From Microbacterium ulmi (GTDB taxonomy: Bacteria; Actinomycetota; Actinomycetes; Actinomycetales; Microbacteriaceae): 64,000 bases of DNA. Within the stretch, counting starts at the first letter, position 1. The number at the start of each line of letters is the position of its first letter. Position numbers and translations under genes: made by a program. Positions 54,059-62,187 of this stretch are shown here, piece after piece. The DNA lies in NCBI RefSeq assembly GCF_011759705.1, contig NZ_JAAOZF010000002.1, positions 62,001-126,000 on the forward strand. Reading direction: 5' to 3'. The notes beneath the pieces are model-generated. The model worked only from the letters and a program-made list of their open reading frames with translations, was not told the origin of the DNA and searched no databases.

Positions 54059-54856
54059 TCAGTTGGACTTCGCCGTGATCCACACGGTGATGGCGATCAG
54101 CGAGCCGATTCCGAAGATCCACACGAACAGGCCCTCGGAGACGGGGCCGAGGCCGCCGAGCGAGAAACCGCCGGCCGACTGGTTCTCCTGCAGGAAGAGA
54201 AGGGCCGAGATGATGTCGCGCTTGTCCTCGAGCGACAGGTTCATGTCGCTGAACACCGGCATGTTCTGCGGGCCCGTGACCATCGCGGCGTACATGTGCA
54301 GCGGGCTCGTCTGCGTCAGAGCGGGGGCGTACTTGCCCTCCGTCAGGGCGCCTCCCGCGGCCGCGACGTTGTGACACATCGCACAGTTGATGCGGAACAG
54401 CTCCGCGCCGCGTGCGACGTCGCCTTCGCCGTCCAGGGTCTCGTCCGAAGGGTACTGAGGACCGGGGGACGTCGACTGGACCCACGACGCGATGGCCTCG
54501 ATCTGCTCCTGCGTGAACTGCGGCGCCTTCTGCGGCGCCTGCGGCCCCTGCATCTGCAGCGGCATGCGGCCGGTCGCCATCTGGAACTCGACCGCGAGCT
54601 CGCCCACGCCGTAGAGCGATGGCCCTGCATCGCTGCCCTCGAGGTTGAGGCCGTGGCAGGTCGCGCAGTTCGCCTGGAAGAGCCGTTTGCCGTCTTCGAC
54701 GGTGAGGGCGGTGGGGGCCGTGTCGGTGCCGGCCGCCATCGCGGCGGATGCGCCGGCGTAGGCGCCTCCCGTGATGAGCAGGCCGATGCCGATGAGGGCC
54801 GCGGCGGCCCAGGGGCTGCGACGTCCGGTGGAGCGGCGTTTTGTCTCTCGTGCCAT
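54059..54856 (-). CDS. qcrC: Diheme cytochrome c subunit of the bcc complex
   Basis: Membrane-anchored c-type cytochrome linking the bcc complex to the aa3 oxidase without a soluble cytochrome c, as is known for actinobacteria. The 265-residue protein has an N-terminal signal/anchor (WAAAALIGIGLLITGGAYAG), two heme-binding motifs (CATCH and CAMCH) each followed by its own cytochrome fold, and a C-terminal transmembrane helix (FVWIFGIGSLIAITVWIT). It sits between ctaE and qcrA. Confidence 0.96.
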   Translation of the reverse strand: MARETKRRSTGRRSPWAAAALIGIGLLITGGAYAGASAAMAAGTDTAPTALTVEDGKRLFQANCATCHGLNLEGSDAGPSLYGVGELAVEFQMATGRMPLQMQGPQAPQKAPQFTQEQIEAIASWVQSTSPGPQYPSDETLDGEGDVARGAELFRINCAMCHNVAAAGGALTEGKYAPALTQTSPLHMYAAMVTGPQNMPVFSDMNLSLEDKRDIISALLFLQENQSAGGFSLGGLGPVSEGLFVWIFGIGSLIAITVWITAKSN

Positions 54857-54875
54857 ATCGGGTGTTGGCTCGCTC

Positions 54876-55520
54876 TCAGCTCACGAAGGGCAGCAGGTAG
54901 ATGACGGCGAAGAGGGCGACCCACACGACGTCGACGAAGTGCCAGTAGTACGACACGACGATCGCGGTGGTCATCTCCTTGCGGCCGAAGTTCTTGACCG
55001 CGAAGGCGCGGCCGATGACGAGGAGGAAGGCGATGAGGCCGCCCGTCACGTGCAGGGCGTGGAAGCCGGTCGTGAGGTAGAAGGCGGATGCGTATGCGTC
55101 GGCGCTGATCGGCATCCCCTCGGTGACGAGCTGGGCGTACTCCCACACCTGGCCGGACACGAAGATGGCGCCCATGAAGAACGTGAGGAAGAACCACTCG
55201 ACCATGCCCCACTGACGGAAGCTCCAGAACCCGCCGGTGCGGTACGGCTGAAGGCGCTCCGCGGCGAAGACGCCCGCCTGGCATGTGAAGGACGACAGGA
55301 TCAGGATGATCGTGTTGACCGTCGCGAACGGGACGTTCAACAGGTCGGATCGCTCGGCCCACAGCTCGGGGGAGGTCGAGCGGAGGGTGAAGAAGATCGC
55401 GAACAGGCCCGCGAAGAACATCACCTCGCTGCCGAGCCACACGATCGTCCCGACGGCGACCGGGTCGGGCCGCTTGACGGAACGCATCGCCTGTGAGTAG
55501 GTCGCAGGAGTCGTCGTCAC
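54876..55520 (-). CDS. ctaE: Cytochrome c oxidase subunit III
   Basis: Seven-helix membrane subunit of the aa3 oxidase, 214 residues from the GTG at 55520. Conserved segments include [21 protein letters not shown], the [23 protein letters not shown] heme-copper family motif, and [21 protein letters not shown] at the end. The GTG is preferred over an ATG at 55529 because that ATG overlaps the CATAAT -10, which lies seven bases before the GTG. It leads the ctaE-qcrC-qcrA-qcrB operon. Confidence 0.95.
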   Translation of the reverse strand: MTTTPATYSQAMRSVKRPDPVAVGTIVWLGSEVMFFAGLFAIFFTLRSTSPELWAERSDLLNVPFATVNTIILILSSFTCQAGVFAAERLQPYRTGGFWSFRQWGMVEWFFLTFFMGAIFVSGQVWEYAQLVTEGMPISADAYASAFYLTTGFHALHVTGGLIAFLLVIGRAFAVKNFGRKEMTTAIVVSYYWHFVDVVWVALFAVIYLLPFVS

Positions 55521-55527
55521 GCTGACC

Positions 55528-55533
55528 ATTATG
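55528..55533 (-). promoter_or_regulatory. -10 element for leaderless ctaE-qcrCAB mRNA
   Basis: CATAAT on the minus strand ends seven bases before the ctaE GTG at 55520. Confidence 0.5.
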
Positions 55534-55585
55534 GCCGAACTCGACGCACGATTTTCGCATCCGAGCGCGCGGATTTGCCTGCGGG

Positions 55586-55604
55586 TGAATTTAGGACAAC
55601 CTAA
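55586..55604. promoter_or_regulatory. DtxR/IdeR-like iron box between ctaE and trpD
   Basis: On the minus strand the 19-mer TTAGGTTGTCCTAAATTCA agrees with the IdeR/DtxR consensus TTAGGTTAGSCTAACCTAA at 14 of 19 positions. It lies about 65 bases upstream of the predicted ctaE transcription start, further than usual for simple repression. It also contains a perfect TTAGG-N4-CCTAA palindrome. Confidence 0.45.
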
Positions 55605-55680
55605 GAGATCACTGCGAATCCGCCGGAAACGGGCTGTGCGGTCGCATCATCGCACGGCGCGGCGGGGCGCCGCACGCGGC

Positions 55681-55686
55681 TAGGCT
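55681..55686 (+). promoter_or_regulatory. -10 element for trpD
   Basis: TAGGCT lies eight bases before the ATG at 55695, implying a leaderless or near-leaderless mRNA. Confidence 0.5.
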
Positions 55687-55694
55687 TTTCAGTC

Positions 55695-56756
55695 ATGGCA
55701 GAGCTCTACTCGTGGCCCGACATCCTCACCTCCCTCCTGGGCCGACGCGACCTCAGCGTCTCGGAGTCGACCTGGGCCATGCGCCAGATCATGGCGGGCT
55801 CTGCGACCCCCTCGCAGCTTGCGGGATTCCTCGTCGCGCTGCGCGCGAAGGGAGAGACGGTCGATGAGATCGTCGGCTTCCGCGACGCGATCCTCGAGGC
55901 CGCGCTGCCGCTTCCCGTCACGTCCGACGTGCTCGACATCGTGGGCACGGGGGGCGACCGCTTCGGCACCGTGAACGTCTCGACGATGGCGGCGGTCGTG
56001 GCCGCGGCATCCGGAGTCCCCGTCGTCAAGCACGGCAACAAGGCCGCGAGCTCGTCGTCGGGCTCGTCCGACGTCCTGAGCGCCCTGGGCATCGAGCTCG
56101 CGATCAGCCCCGACGCCGTCGCCGAGGTGCTCGACCGCGCAGGCATCACGTTCGCGTGGGCCGCCGCGTTCCATCCCGGGTTCAAGCACGCGGGCGCCAC
56201 CCGCAGCGAGCTCGGCGTGCCGACGGTGTTCAACTTCCTGGGTCCGCTGTGCAACCCGGCGCGCGCGGAGGCCAACGCGGTCGGCGTGGCGCAGCTCGAC
56301 CGGGTGCCGCTCATCACGGGCGTCTTCCAGACGCGGGGCGCGACGGCCCTCGTCTTCCGCGGCGACGACGGCCTGGACGAGCTCACGACGACGGGCCACA
56401 GCCGCGTGTGGGAGGTCAGCCGCGGCGACATCCACGAGCACGATCTCGACCCGCGCGATCTCGGCATCCCGCTCGCGCAGATCGACGACCTCCTGGGCGG
56501 AGAGCCGGCGCACAACGCCGCCGTGGTGCACCGCGTCTTCTCGGGCGAGACGGGCCCCGTGCGCGACATCGTGCTGCTCAACGCGGCTGCGGGCATCGTC
56601 GCGTACCGGCTCTGGAAGGACTCGGCGCAGGTGCAGCGGCCCATCCTCGAGCGGCTCGCGGAGGCGAAGGACGCCGCTGCCGCCGCCATCGACGACGGCG
56701 GGGCGGCGGCGAAGCTCGCGCAGTGGATCGAGGCCACGCAGGCGCTCGCGGGCTGA
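55695..56756 (+). CDS. trpD: Anthranilate phosphoribosyltransferase
   Basis: Second step of tryptophan synthesis, transferring phosphoribose from PRPP to anthranilate. The 353-residue protein has the PRPP-binding DIVGTGGDRFGTVNVST, the KHGNKAASSSSGSSDVLSALG loop and the later GVAQLDRVPLITGVFQTRG and SGETGPVRDIVLLNAAAG segments. The location beside ctaE is conserved with M. tuberculosis (Rv2192c-Rv2193). No other trp gene is nearby. Confidence 0.95.
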   Translation: MAELYSWPDILTSLLGRRDLSVSESTWAMRQIMAGSATPSQLAGFLVALRAKGETVDEIVGFRDAILEAALPLPVTSDVLDIVGTGGDRFGTVNVSTMAAVVAAASGVPVVKHGNKAASSSSGSSDVLSALGIELAISPDAVAEVLDRAGITFAWAAAFHPGFKHAGATRSELGVPTVFNFLGPLCNPARAEANAVGVAQLDRVPLITGVFQTRGATALVFRGDDGLDELTTTGHSRVWEVSRGDIHEHDLDPRDLGIPLAQIDDLLGGEPAHNAAVVHRVFSGETGPVRDIVLLNAAAGIVAYRLWKDSAQVQRPILERLAEAKDAAAAAIDDGGAAAKLAQWIEATQALAG

Positions 56757-56844
56757 CGGCGGCCCTTTCCGCGGGGGCTCTTCCATCGGTGCGCGCCACG
56801 GCGATAGCGTGATGCGCAACTGCTCCCGCCTCAAGGAGGACGCC

Positions 56845-57342
56845 ATGACCGATGCACCCGTCGAGACAGCCGACGTCATCGAACCCCCCGCTCGCAGCCT
56901 CGGATCGGTCAAGGTGATCGGCATCCTCGGAATACTGGGCGGCATCGCCCTCATCGTGGTCGGCATCGTCGTCTGGATCATGGTGTCGGTCCAGCTGCGG
57001 GCCGAGAGCATCACGGTCCCCGACGACGCCATGGCGTTCCAGGGGCAGACCGTCGCGGGACCCTTCACGGCGTACGTGCAGGCCGACATCATCCAGCGCC
57101 ACGCGCTCGACATCTCCGGCGGGAAGACCTTCGCCGAGCTCGCGCAGGACGACCCGGTGCGACCCGTCATGGCCAACGCGTCGTTCCTCCGGGCGTCGCT
57201 GTTCACGTCGGTCGTGTCCTTCGGCGTCGCCGTGTTCGCGATCGCGATCGGCGTCCTGTCGATACTGTTCGGCTGGGCGCTCCAGCGCCTCGCGAACGCG
57301 CCCGTCGTCGTGCGCCGGTCCTCGGTGGCCGGCGCTCCGTGA
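56845..57342 (+). CDS. Unknown two-helix membrane protein
   Basis: No family identified with certainty. The 165-residue product has two transmembrane helices, VIGILGILGGIALIVVGIVVWIM near the N-terminus and SVVSFGVAVFAIAIGVLSILFGWAL near the C-terminus. The loop between them (SITVPDDAMAFQGQTVAGPFTAYVQADIIQRHAL) would be extracytoplasmic. Similar helix-loop-helix proteins are common in actinobacteria. The ATG at 56845 has AAGGAGGA four bases upstream; an in-frame ATG at 56809 does not. Confidence 0.8.
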   Translation: MTDAPVETADVIEPPARSLGSVKVIGILGILGGIALIVVGIVVWIMVSVQLRAESITVPDDAMAFQGQTVAGPFTAYVQADIIQRHALDISGGKTFAELAQDDPVRPVMANASFLRASLFTSVVSFGVAVFAIAIGVLSILFGWALQRLANAPVVVRRSSVAGAP

Positions 57343-57370
57343 CGCGCGCGCACGGCGTGCGCAGGCGGGC

Positions 57371-58369
57371 ATGAATCCGCACGACGCGCTCACCGAGATC
57401 GCCTCCCTGCTCGAACGGGAGAGGTCTTCGCGCTACAAGTCGCAGGCTTTCCGGACGGCAGCGGATGCGATCGCGGCTCTGACGGACGAAGAGCTGCGGG
57501 ATGCGGCATCCCTCCGCCGCCGCAAGGGCATCGGCGACTCGACCTTCGCCGTCATACAGGAGGCGCTCGACGGTCGCGTCCCCTCGTACCTCGAAGACCT
57601 CCGCACCCGGGCGGGCGTCGACCGCCGGTCCGCACTCCGCGCCCGGCTGCGCGGCGACCTCCACAGTCACAGCGACTGGTCGGACGGACTGACGTCGATC
57701 GACCTCATGGTCGACGCGGCGCGCGCGCTCGGCCACGAGTACCTCGCGCTCACGGATCACTCGCCGCGGCTCCGCGTCGCCAACGGGCTGTCGCCCGAGC
57801 GCCTGCGTGAGCAGCTGACGCTTCACGACGGGTTCTCGGGCGAGGGGTTCACCCTCCTGAGCGGCATCGAGGTCGACATCCTCGAGGACGGCACGCTCGA
57901 TCAGGAGCCGGACCTCCTCGACGAGCTCGACGTCGTCGTCGCCTCGGCGCACTCGAAGCTGCGCATGGAGCGCGCACCCATGACCCGTCGGCTCGTCGCG
58001 GCGGTGTCCGACACGCGCACGGACGTGCTCGGTCATGTGACGGGCCGCCTCGTCGAGGGCTCGCGCGGCACGAGGCCGCCGTCGACCTTCGAGGCCGCTC
58101 CCGTGTTCGAGGCGTGCGCGGCGCGCGGCGTGGCGGTCGAGATCAACTCCCGCCCCGAGCGGCAGGACCCGCCCGACGATCTCATCGAGGTCGCACTCGA
58201 GAAGGGATGCCTCTTCTCGATCGACTCGGACGCGCATGCGCCGGGGCAGCTGTCGCTCATCGACCACGGCGCGGAGCGCGCCGAGCGACTCGGCGTCCCC
58301 GCCGAGCGCATCGTCACGACGTGGCCGCTGGCGCGGCTGCGCGAGTGGACCGGAGCACGGAAGGCGTAG
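57371..58369 (+). CDS. PHP-domain protein with N-terminal helix-hairpin-helix (PolX-like)
   Basis: Predicted metal-dependent phosphoesterase of 332 residues. The first 90 residues resemble the DNA-binding helix-hairpin-helix part of X-family polymerases (SSRYKSQAFRTAADAI, RRRKGIGDSTFAVIQEAL). The PHP domain has DLHSHSDWSDG, LALTDHSPR, SGIEVDIL, VVASAHSKL and SIDSDAHAPG metal motifs. The polymerase palm between these modules in full PolX is absent. A nuclease or phosphatase role in repair or nucleotide metabolism is inferred. Confidence 0.85.
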   Translation: MNPHDALTEIASLLERERSSRYKSQAFRTAADAIAALTDEELRDAASLRRRKGIGDSTFAVIQEALDGRVPSYLEDLRTRAGVDRRSALRARLRGDLHSHSDWSDGLTSIDLMVDAARALGHEYLALTDHSPRLRVANGLSPERLREQLTLHDGFSGEGFTLLSGIEVDILEDGTLDQEPDLLDELDVVVASAHSKLRMERAPMTRRLVAAVSDTRTDVLGHVTGRLVEGSRGTRPPSTFEAAPVFEACAARGVAVEINSRPERQDPPDDLIEVALEKGCLFSIDSDAHAPGQLSLIDHGAERAERLGVPAERIVTTWPLARLREWTGARKA

Positions 58370-58373
58370 CGCC

Positions 58374-58886
58374 ATGAAGATCCACGACCGAGAAGAGCTG
58401 ATCCGCCGCAACGACGAGGAGTACTCGGCGCTGACGGGTCTCGTGGCGCGCGTGCGGGCCGCGGACCGCGTCGACGAAGAGTTCGCGGGGGATGCGCGCG
58501 ACCGCAACGTGCGGGATGTGCTCGCGCACCTGCACGCCTGGCACCTCCTGCTGGAAGGGTGGTACGAGGACGGCATGATCGGCGGATCACCCGCCCTGCC
58601 GGCCCCCGGGTACACGTGGAGCGACCTGGATGCGCTCAACGTCACGCTGCGCGACCGCTGGGTGGATGCGCCCCTCGAGAAGGTCGAGGCGCTGCTGGAT
58701 GCCTCGCACAGGGGCCTGCAGCGGCTCGTCTCCGTGCACTCCGACGCTCAGCTCTTCGACGGCGGGACCTACCCCTGGACGCAGGGGTCGGCTCTGGGCT
58801 CGCTGTGCCTGGAGTGCGGCGGGAACCACTATCGGTGGGGGCGGGCCGCCATCGGGGCGGGGCTCGGGATCGACGTCGGGGTCTGA
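58374..58886 (+). CDS. ClbS/DfsB family protein (DUF1706)
   Basis: A 170-residue four-helix-bundle protein. Family hallmarks are NVRDVLAHLHAWHLLLEGWYEDGMIGG, PALPAPGYTWSDLDALN and the terminal CLECGGNHYRWGRAAI. ClbS, the best-known member, is a cyclopropane hydrolase protecting colibactin producers; most others are uncharacterised. The ATG is four bases after the PHP gene stop, so the two are probably co-transcribed. No biosynthetic cluster is in the window. A possible weak terminator (CCGCCG/CGGCGG) follows at 58896-58914. Confidence 0.85.
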   Translation: MKIHDREELIRRNDEEYSALTGLVARVRAADRVDEEFAGDARDRNVRDVLAHLHAWHLLLEGWYEDGMIGGSPALPAPGYTWSDLDALNVTLRDRWVDAPLEKVEALLDASHRGLQRLVSVHSDAQLFDGGTYPWTQGSALGSLCLECGGNHYRWGRAAIGAGLGIDVGV

Positions 58887-58895
58887 CGACGGACT

Positions 58896-58914
58896 CCGCC
58901 GATCCCAACGGCGG
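58896..58914 (+). terminator. Short hairpin after the ClbS/DfsB gene
   Basis: CCGCCG pairs with CGGCGG around seven bases. There is no T-tract. The rest of the 194-base gap up to 59080 holds nothing recognisable. Confidence 0.35.
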
Positions 58915-59080
58915 CAGGCCTCATGTGAGTGCGGCGACAGCTATGAGGAGAGTCGTCGCGCCCATCGTGGGTGAAGGTGCGCTCTCGGTTCGGCGGTGGA
59001 CTGCGGTTCGGGCGGCGTCCGGGCACTGCGCCGTGCCTGCCGGCGGCGGCACGAGGGCGCCGGGCGCACGAGGCCACGTG

Positions 59081-60007
59081 TCACGCCGTCGCGTCGAGTG
59101 CCAGTGAGATGCGCTCGACGGCGGTGCCGAGAGCCCAGCGTTCGGACAGCCCCGCGAGGCGCTCGCGACGGTCGGCATCGAGAGGCTGCAGGCGCGTGTG
59201 GGGCGTCGTGAGAGCGAGGTCCTTCGCCACCGCGACGACGCGCGGCGCGACGGCGAGGTACGGGAGCGCCGCCAGGATCTTTGCAGCGACACCCGCCGAC
59301 ATCCCTCGACCCGCTTCCGCCGCGGCGACGATGCCGGCGAGGTCGCCGTGCGCCGCGAGGAGCGTCGCAGCGGACTTCTCGCCGATGCCAGGAACCCCGG
59401 GAAGCCCGTCGGACGCGTCGCCGCGGAGAGTCGCGAAATCGGCGTACTGGCTCGGCAGTACGCCGTACTTCGCGACGACGACCTCATCCGTGACGATCTC
59501 GAGCCTGCTCATTCCGCGCGCCGTGTAGACGACCCGCACGTCGCGCGCGTCGTCGACGAGCTGGAAGAGGTCGCGATCGCCCGTCACGATGTCTACGGGC
59601 AGCGTCGCCGTCGTCGCCAGAGTGCCGATCACGTCGTCGGCCTCGTGCTCGGCGGCGCCGACGATCGCGATGCCGACCGCCGCCAGCACGTCGCGGATGA
59701 CAGGCACCTGCACCTCGAGCGGATCGGGGACGACCTCGACGTCGGCTCCGCCCTCCACCACCTCGGCCACCCGGTGCGCCTTGTACGACGGGATGAGGTC
59801 GACGCGCCACTGCGGGCGCCAGTCGTCGTCCCAGCAGGCGACGAGGTGCGTCGGGCGGTACGTCGTCACGAGCCTCGTGATGATGTCGAGGAAGCCGCGA
59901 ACGGCGTTGACCGGAGTTCCGTCGGGAGCCCGCACGGTGTCGGGGACGCCGTAGAACGCGCGGAAGTAGAGGCTCGCGGAGTCCAGGAGCATGAGGCGGT
60001 CGGTCAC
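59081..60007 (-). CDS. Stand-alone 5'-3' exonuclease (PolI N-terminal domain type)
   Basis: A 308-residue FEN/PIN-fold nuclease. Metal-binding acidic residues are visible in LMLLDSASLYFRAF, LVACWDDDWRPQWR, EHEADDVIGTLA, IVTGDRDLFQLVDD and the DASDGLPGVPGIGEKSAATLL helix-hairpin-helix region. It matches the N-terminal exonuclease of PolA without the polymerase. Such stand-alone enzymes are common in actinobacteria (Rv2090 type) and help Okazaki fragment processing or repair. The GTG lies six bases after CAGGAT, a weak -10. Confidence 0.9.
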   Translation of the reverse strand: MTDRLMLLDSASLYFRAFYGVPDTVRAPDGTPVNAVRGFLDIITRLVTTYRPTHLVACWDDDWRPQWRVDLIPSYKAHRVAEVVEGGADVEVVPDPLEVQVPVIRDVLAAVGIAIVGAAEHEADDVIGTLATTATLPVDIVTGDRDLFQLVDDARDVRVVYTARGMSRLEIVTDEVVVAKYGVLPSQYADFATLRGDASDGLPGVPGIGEKSAATLLAAHGDLAGIVAAAEAGRGMSAGVAAKILAALPYLAVAPRVVAVAKDLALTTPHTRLQPLDADRRERLAGLSERWALGTAVERISLALDATA

Positions 60008-60043
60008 GCGCTCATCCTGCCACGCCCGTCCGACGCGGTCTCG

Positions 60044-60814
60044 TCAGCAGCCGGGACCCGCGGGATCCTCGAGGCACGTGCGCTCCACGAGGGCCGTACG
60101 GACCTCGACGACGCGCACGTCGTAGCCGCCCGTGCTCGCCTCGACGTAGCCCGCGACGGGACGCCACAGACCCGAGCCGAAGTCGACGGATGCCGTGTAC
60201 CGCACGGTCACCCGCACGGCGTACGTGCCGCGCTCGCGGTACGCGTGGCTCGTCGCGGTGGGCGTGAACGGGGCCTGACGGAGCTGCTCCCACGTCGCGC
60301 CGCCCGTCGTCGTGCGCAGCGTCGTGCCGTCGCCGAACTCGAAGACGTAGGCGGCGGGCACGAACCTGACGACGACGTCCCACCCCAGCAGCGTGCCGGA
60401 GAGCCGCTGCTCGGATGCCGCGGCGACGATGTTCGCGGGCATTCCGACGACGCCGAACCCCGCGGGTTCGCCCGAGAGCGTCGGCGCCGCCGGCCGGAAC
60501 GATGCGAGATCGGCGAGCGTCACCTCGGGGACGCTTCCCACCTCGTACGTCACCTCGCACCGAGCCAGGACGCAGTCGGGCGTCGGCTCCGGTTCGGGCG
60601 CCGGCGCGCGGCCACCGCCCGCGGACGGCGGGCGGTCCTCGCCGTGCCCGGGCAGGGTCATGGACGCGCCCACGTCGACTTGAGTGCCGTCGTTCGTGAT
60701 TTGTGGGCAGAGCGCAGCGGCGGCGAGGTCTGGTGTGCAGACGGGGTCTGTCGCTGTCACTCCGACCGCGGCTCCACCCAGAATGAGGCCGATCACCACC
60801 GCTAGACGGAGCAT
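60044..60814 (-). CDS. Secreted protein with a PKD-like domain, function unknown
   Basis: A 256-residue protein with an N-terminal hydrophobic segment (LRLAVVIGLILGGAAVGVTA), probably a signal peptide. A Pro/Glu-rich linker follows, then a region with YVFEFGDGTTLRTTTGG and SHAYRERGTYAVRVTVRYTAS, which matches the core of PKD folds. Six Cys residues are spread over the mature protein (VCTPDL, LCPQI, DCVLARC, RTCLEDPAGPGC), suggesting disulfides. Its start overlaps the end of the upstream lipoprotein gene by 13 bases, so the two form one translational unit. Confidence 0.7.
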   Translation of the reverse strand: MLRLAVVIGLILGGAAVGVTATDPVCTPDLAAAALCPQITNDGTQVDVGASMTLPGHGEDRPPSAGGGRAPAPEPEPTPDCVLARCEVTYEVGSVPEVTLADLASFRPAAPTLSGEPAGFGVVGMPANIVAAASEQRLSGTLLGWDVVVRFVPAAYVFEFGDGTTLRTTTGGATWEQLRQAPFTPTATSHAYRERGTYAVRVTVRYTASVDFGSGLWRPVAGYVEASTGGYDVRVVEVRTALVERTCLEDPAGPGC

Positions 60815-61326
60815 GAGCCGTTCGCGCGCGTGACGCTGTTCTCGATGGCCAGATCCTCGCCGGCCAGGATCAAGTCCACTGCCAACAACGTGATTGTTTC
60901 GCGCGAGGCGGGCGTCACGTCTTGACCTGAACGATTGACAACACGGGTAGCCGAGGAATCAAGACAGACATAGAGACTCACGTTGAGTGGCGCGAAGCTC
61001 GCATGCTCGTGGGTGAGATCAACAATTCGTGTTGCACCCACGATCGACAGACCTTCTTGAGAGAACTTGGTCTGGGTGTCGACATCAACCTCAAGCGCCC
61101 GCCCGATGAGAAAGGACGATGGAGAAGGACGAGCCCCAGGGTCGGATCTCCGAGAGTTCAGGGCATCGACGTACGCGCGGTAGGTCTCTTCAGCGGCGGC
61201 GAAGGCCTCTTCCTCGCTGGCGAACGTGGGCGGCGTCTCGACGGGCTCGGGGTCGGGCGCACACCCCGTCGCGAAGGCGGCCGCGAGCGCCAGTGCGAGG
61301 GCGGCAGTCGTTCGGCGCAGGATCAC
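60802..61326 (-). CDS. Putative lipoprotein, function unknown
   Basis: A 174-residue protein with a lipoprotein signal (TTAALALALAAAFATGC, Cys lipidation site). The mature part begins with an acidic low-complexity stretch (PEPVETPPTFASEEEAFAAAEETYRAYVDALN) and ends with a Cys shortly before the stop. The FASEEEAFAAAEETYRAYVDALN segment recurs in actinobacterial lipoproteins of unknown role. The 3' half of the gene is visibly AT-richer than its neighbours, with less biased third codon positions, hinting at transfer. It overlaps the PKD-like protein gene by 13 bases. Confidence 0.7.
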   Translation of the reverse strand: MILRRTTAALALALAAAFATGCAPDPEPVETPPTFASEEEAFAAAEETYRAYVDALNSRRSDPGARPSPSSFLIGRALEVDVDTQTKFSQEGLSIVGATRIVDLTHEHASFAPLNVSLYVCLDSSATRVVNRSGQDVTPASRETITLLAVDLILAGEDLAIENSVTRANGSCSV

Positions 61327-61386
61327 GCGACCACGGTAGCTGCGGCATCCATCACGGTCGGCGAGTTATCCACATCGCGACGGGGG

Positions 61387-62085
61387 TCACGCGTCGGCGG
61401 CCGCGGCATCCGGAATGCGCGCCGTGAGTCGCAGCCGGCGCTTCACGAGCCCGGAGGCGCGGTCCAGGGCGATGACGGCCGCGGCGAGCACCACGATGAC
61501 GGCGACGATTCGCGTGAGAGCCCAGACGATGCCGCCGCCGAGCGCCTCGACGTCGAGGAAGGGATACGGGAAGCGGTCGGAGACCGTGGGGAATGCGACG
61601 CCGCGCACGATCGCGATGGCCCCGTACGCGACGGGATACAGCAGCCACAGCAGGCCGTCGCGCCACCGGACGATGCCGTGCGGACCGAACACGACCCAGT
61701 CCACGAGCACCATCGCCGGCACGACGTAGTGGAGCAGGAACAGCGATCTGTTGTCGAGGACCGTCACGGCGTCGGTCACGAACAGACCGGGCAGCGGGTT
61801 CGCGCCCTGATTGAGGATGACGTGCGAGACGAGACCCGTGACGGCGATCCAGAGCGTCACACCGCCGCGCAGACGCGGTGCCGGGGCATCCGTGGTGCCC
61901 TCCCGGATCATCCAGTACGTCACGACCGCGAAGAACGCGACGACGATGAGGTTGCTCTGCGTCGTGTAGAACGCGAGGCGTCGCTCTCCGGTCATGAGCC
62001 CGAGCGTGCCGACGAGCACGATCGCGACGCGCCACCAGAGCTGCGGCGATCTCCAGACGGGTGGCGCTGACTGCTTCGTGCCCAC
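61387..62085 (-). CDS. Pr6Pr-family membrane protein
   Basis: A 232-residue protein with about six transmembrane helices, including LWWRVAIVLVGTLGLMTGE, LIVVAFFAVVTYWMI, LHYVVPAMVLVDWVVFG and LLWLLYPVAYGAIAIVRG. The YTTQSNLIV and HYVVP...DWVVFGPHG motifs identify the Pr6Pr family, whose biochemical function is unknown. The GTG at 62085 is preferred because GGAGG lies four bases upstream and a TAGCGT -10 (minus strand, 62113-62118) would start transcription near 62106. An in-frame GTG at 62109 would lie before that point. Confidence 0.8.
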   Translation of the reverse strand: MGTKQSAPPVWRSPQLWWRVAIVLVGTLGLMTGERRLAFYTTQSNLIVVAFFAVVTYWMIREGTTDAPAPRLRGGVTLWIAVTGLVSHVILNQGANPLPGLFVTDAVTVLDNRSLFLLHYVVPAMVLVDWVVFGPHGIVRWRDGLLWLLYPVAYGAIAIVRGVAFPTVSDRFPYPFLDVEALGGGIVWALTRIVAVIVVLAAAVIALDRASGLVKRRLRLTARIPDAAAADA

Positions 62086-62112
62086 GCGGCCTCCAGTTCG
62101 TCGAGCCACAGA

Positions 62113-62118
62113 ACGCTA
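62113..62118 (-). promoter_or_regulatory. -10 candidate for the Pr6Pr gene
   Basis: TAGCGT on the minus strand gives a leader of about 20 bases containing GGAGG before the GTG at 62085. Confidence 0.4.
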
Positions 62119-62187
62119 GATGCCGCGCGGGCGCGCTGTCAAAACGGGGGTCGTACGCGGGAACAGACCGCCGTACCGAAAGAGAGA

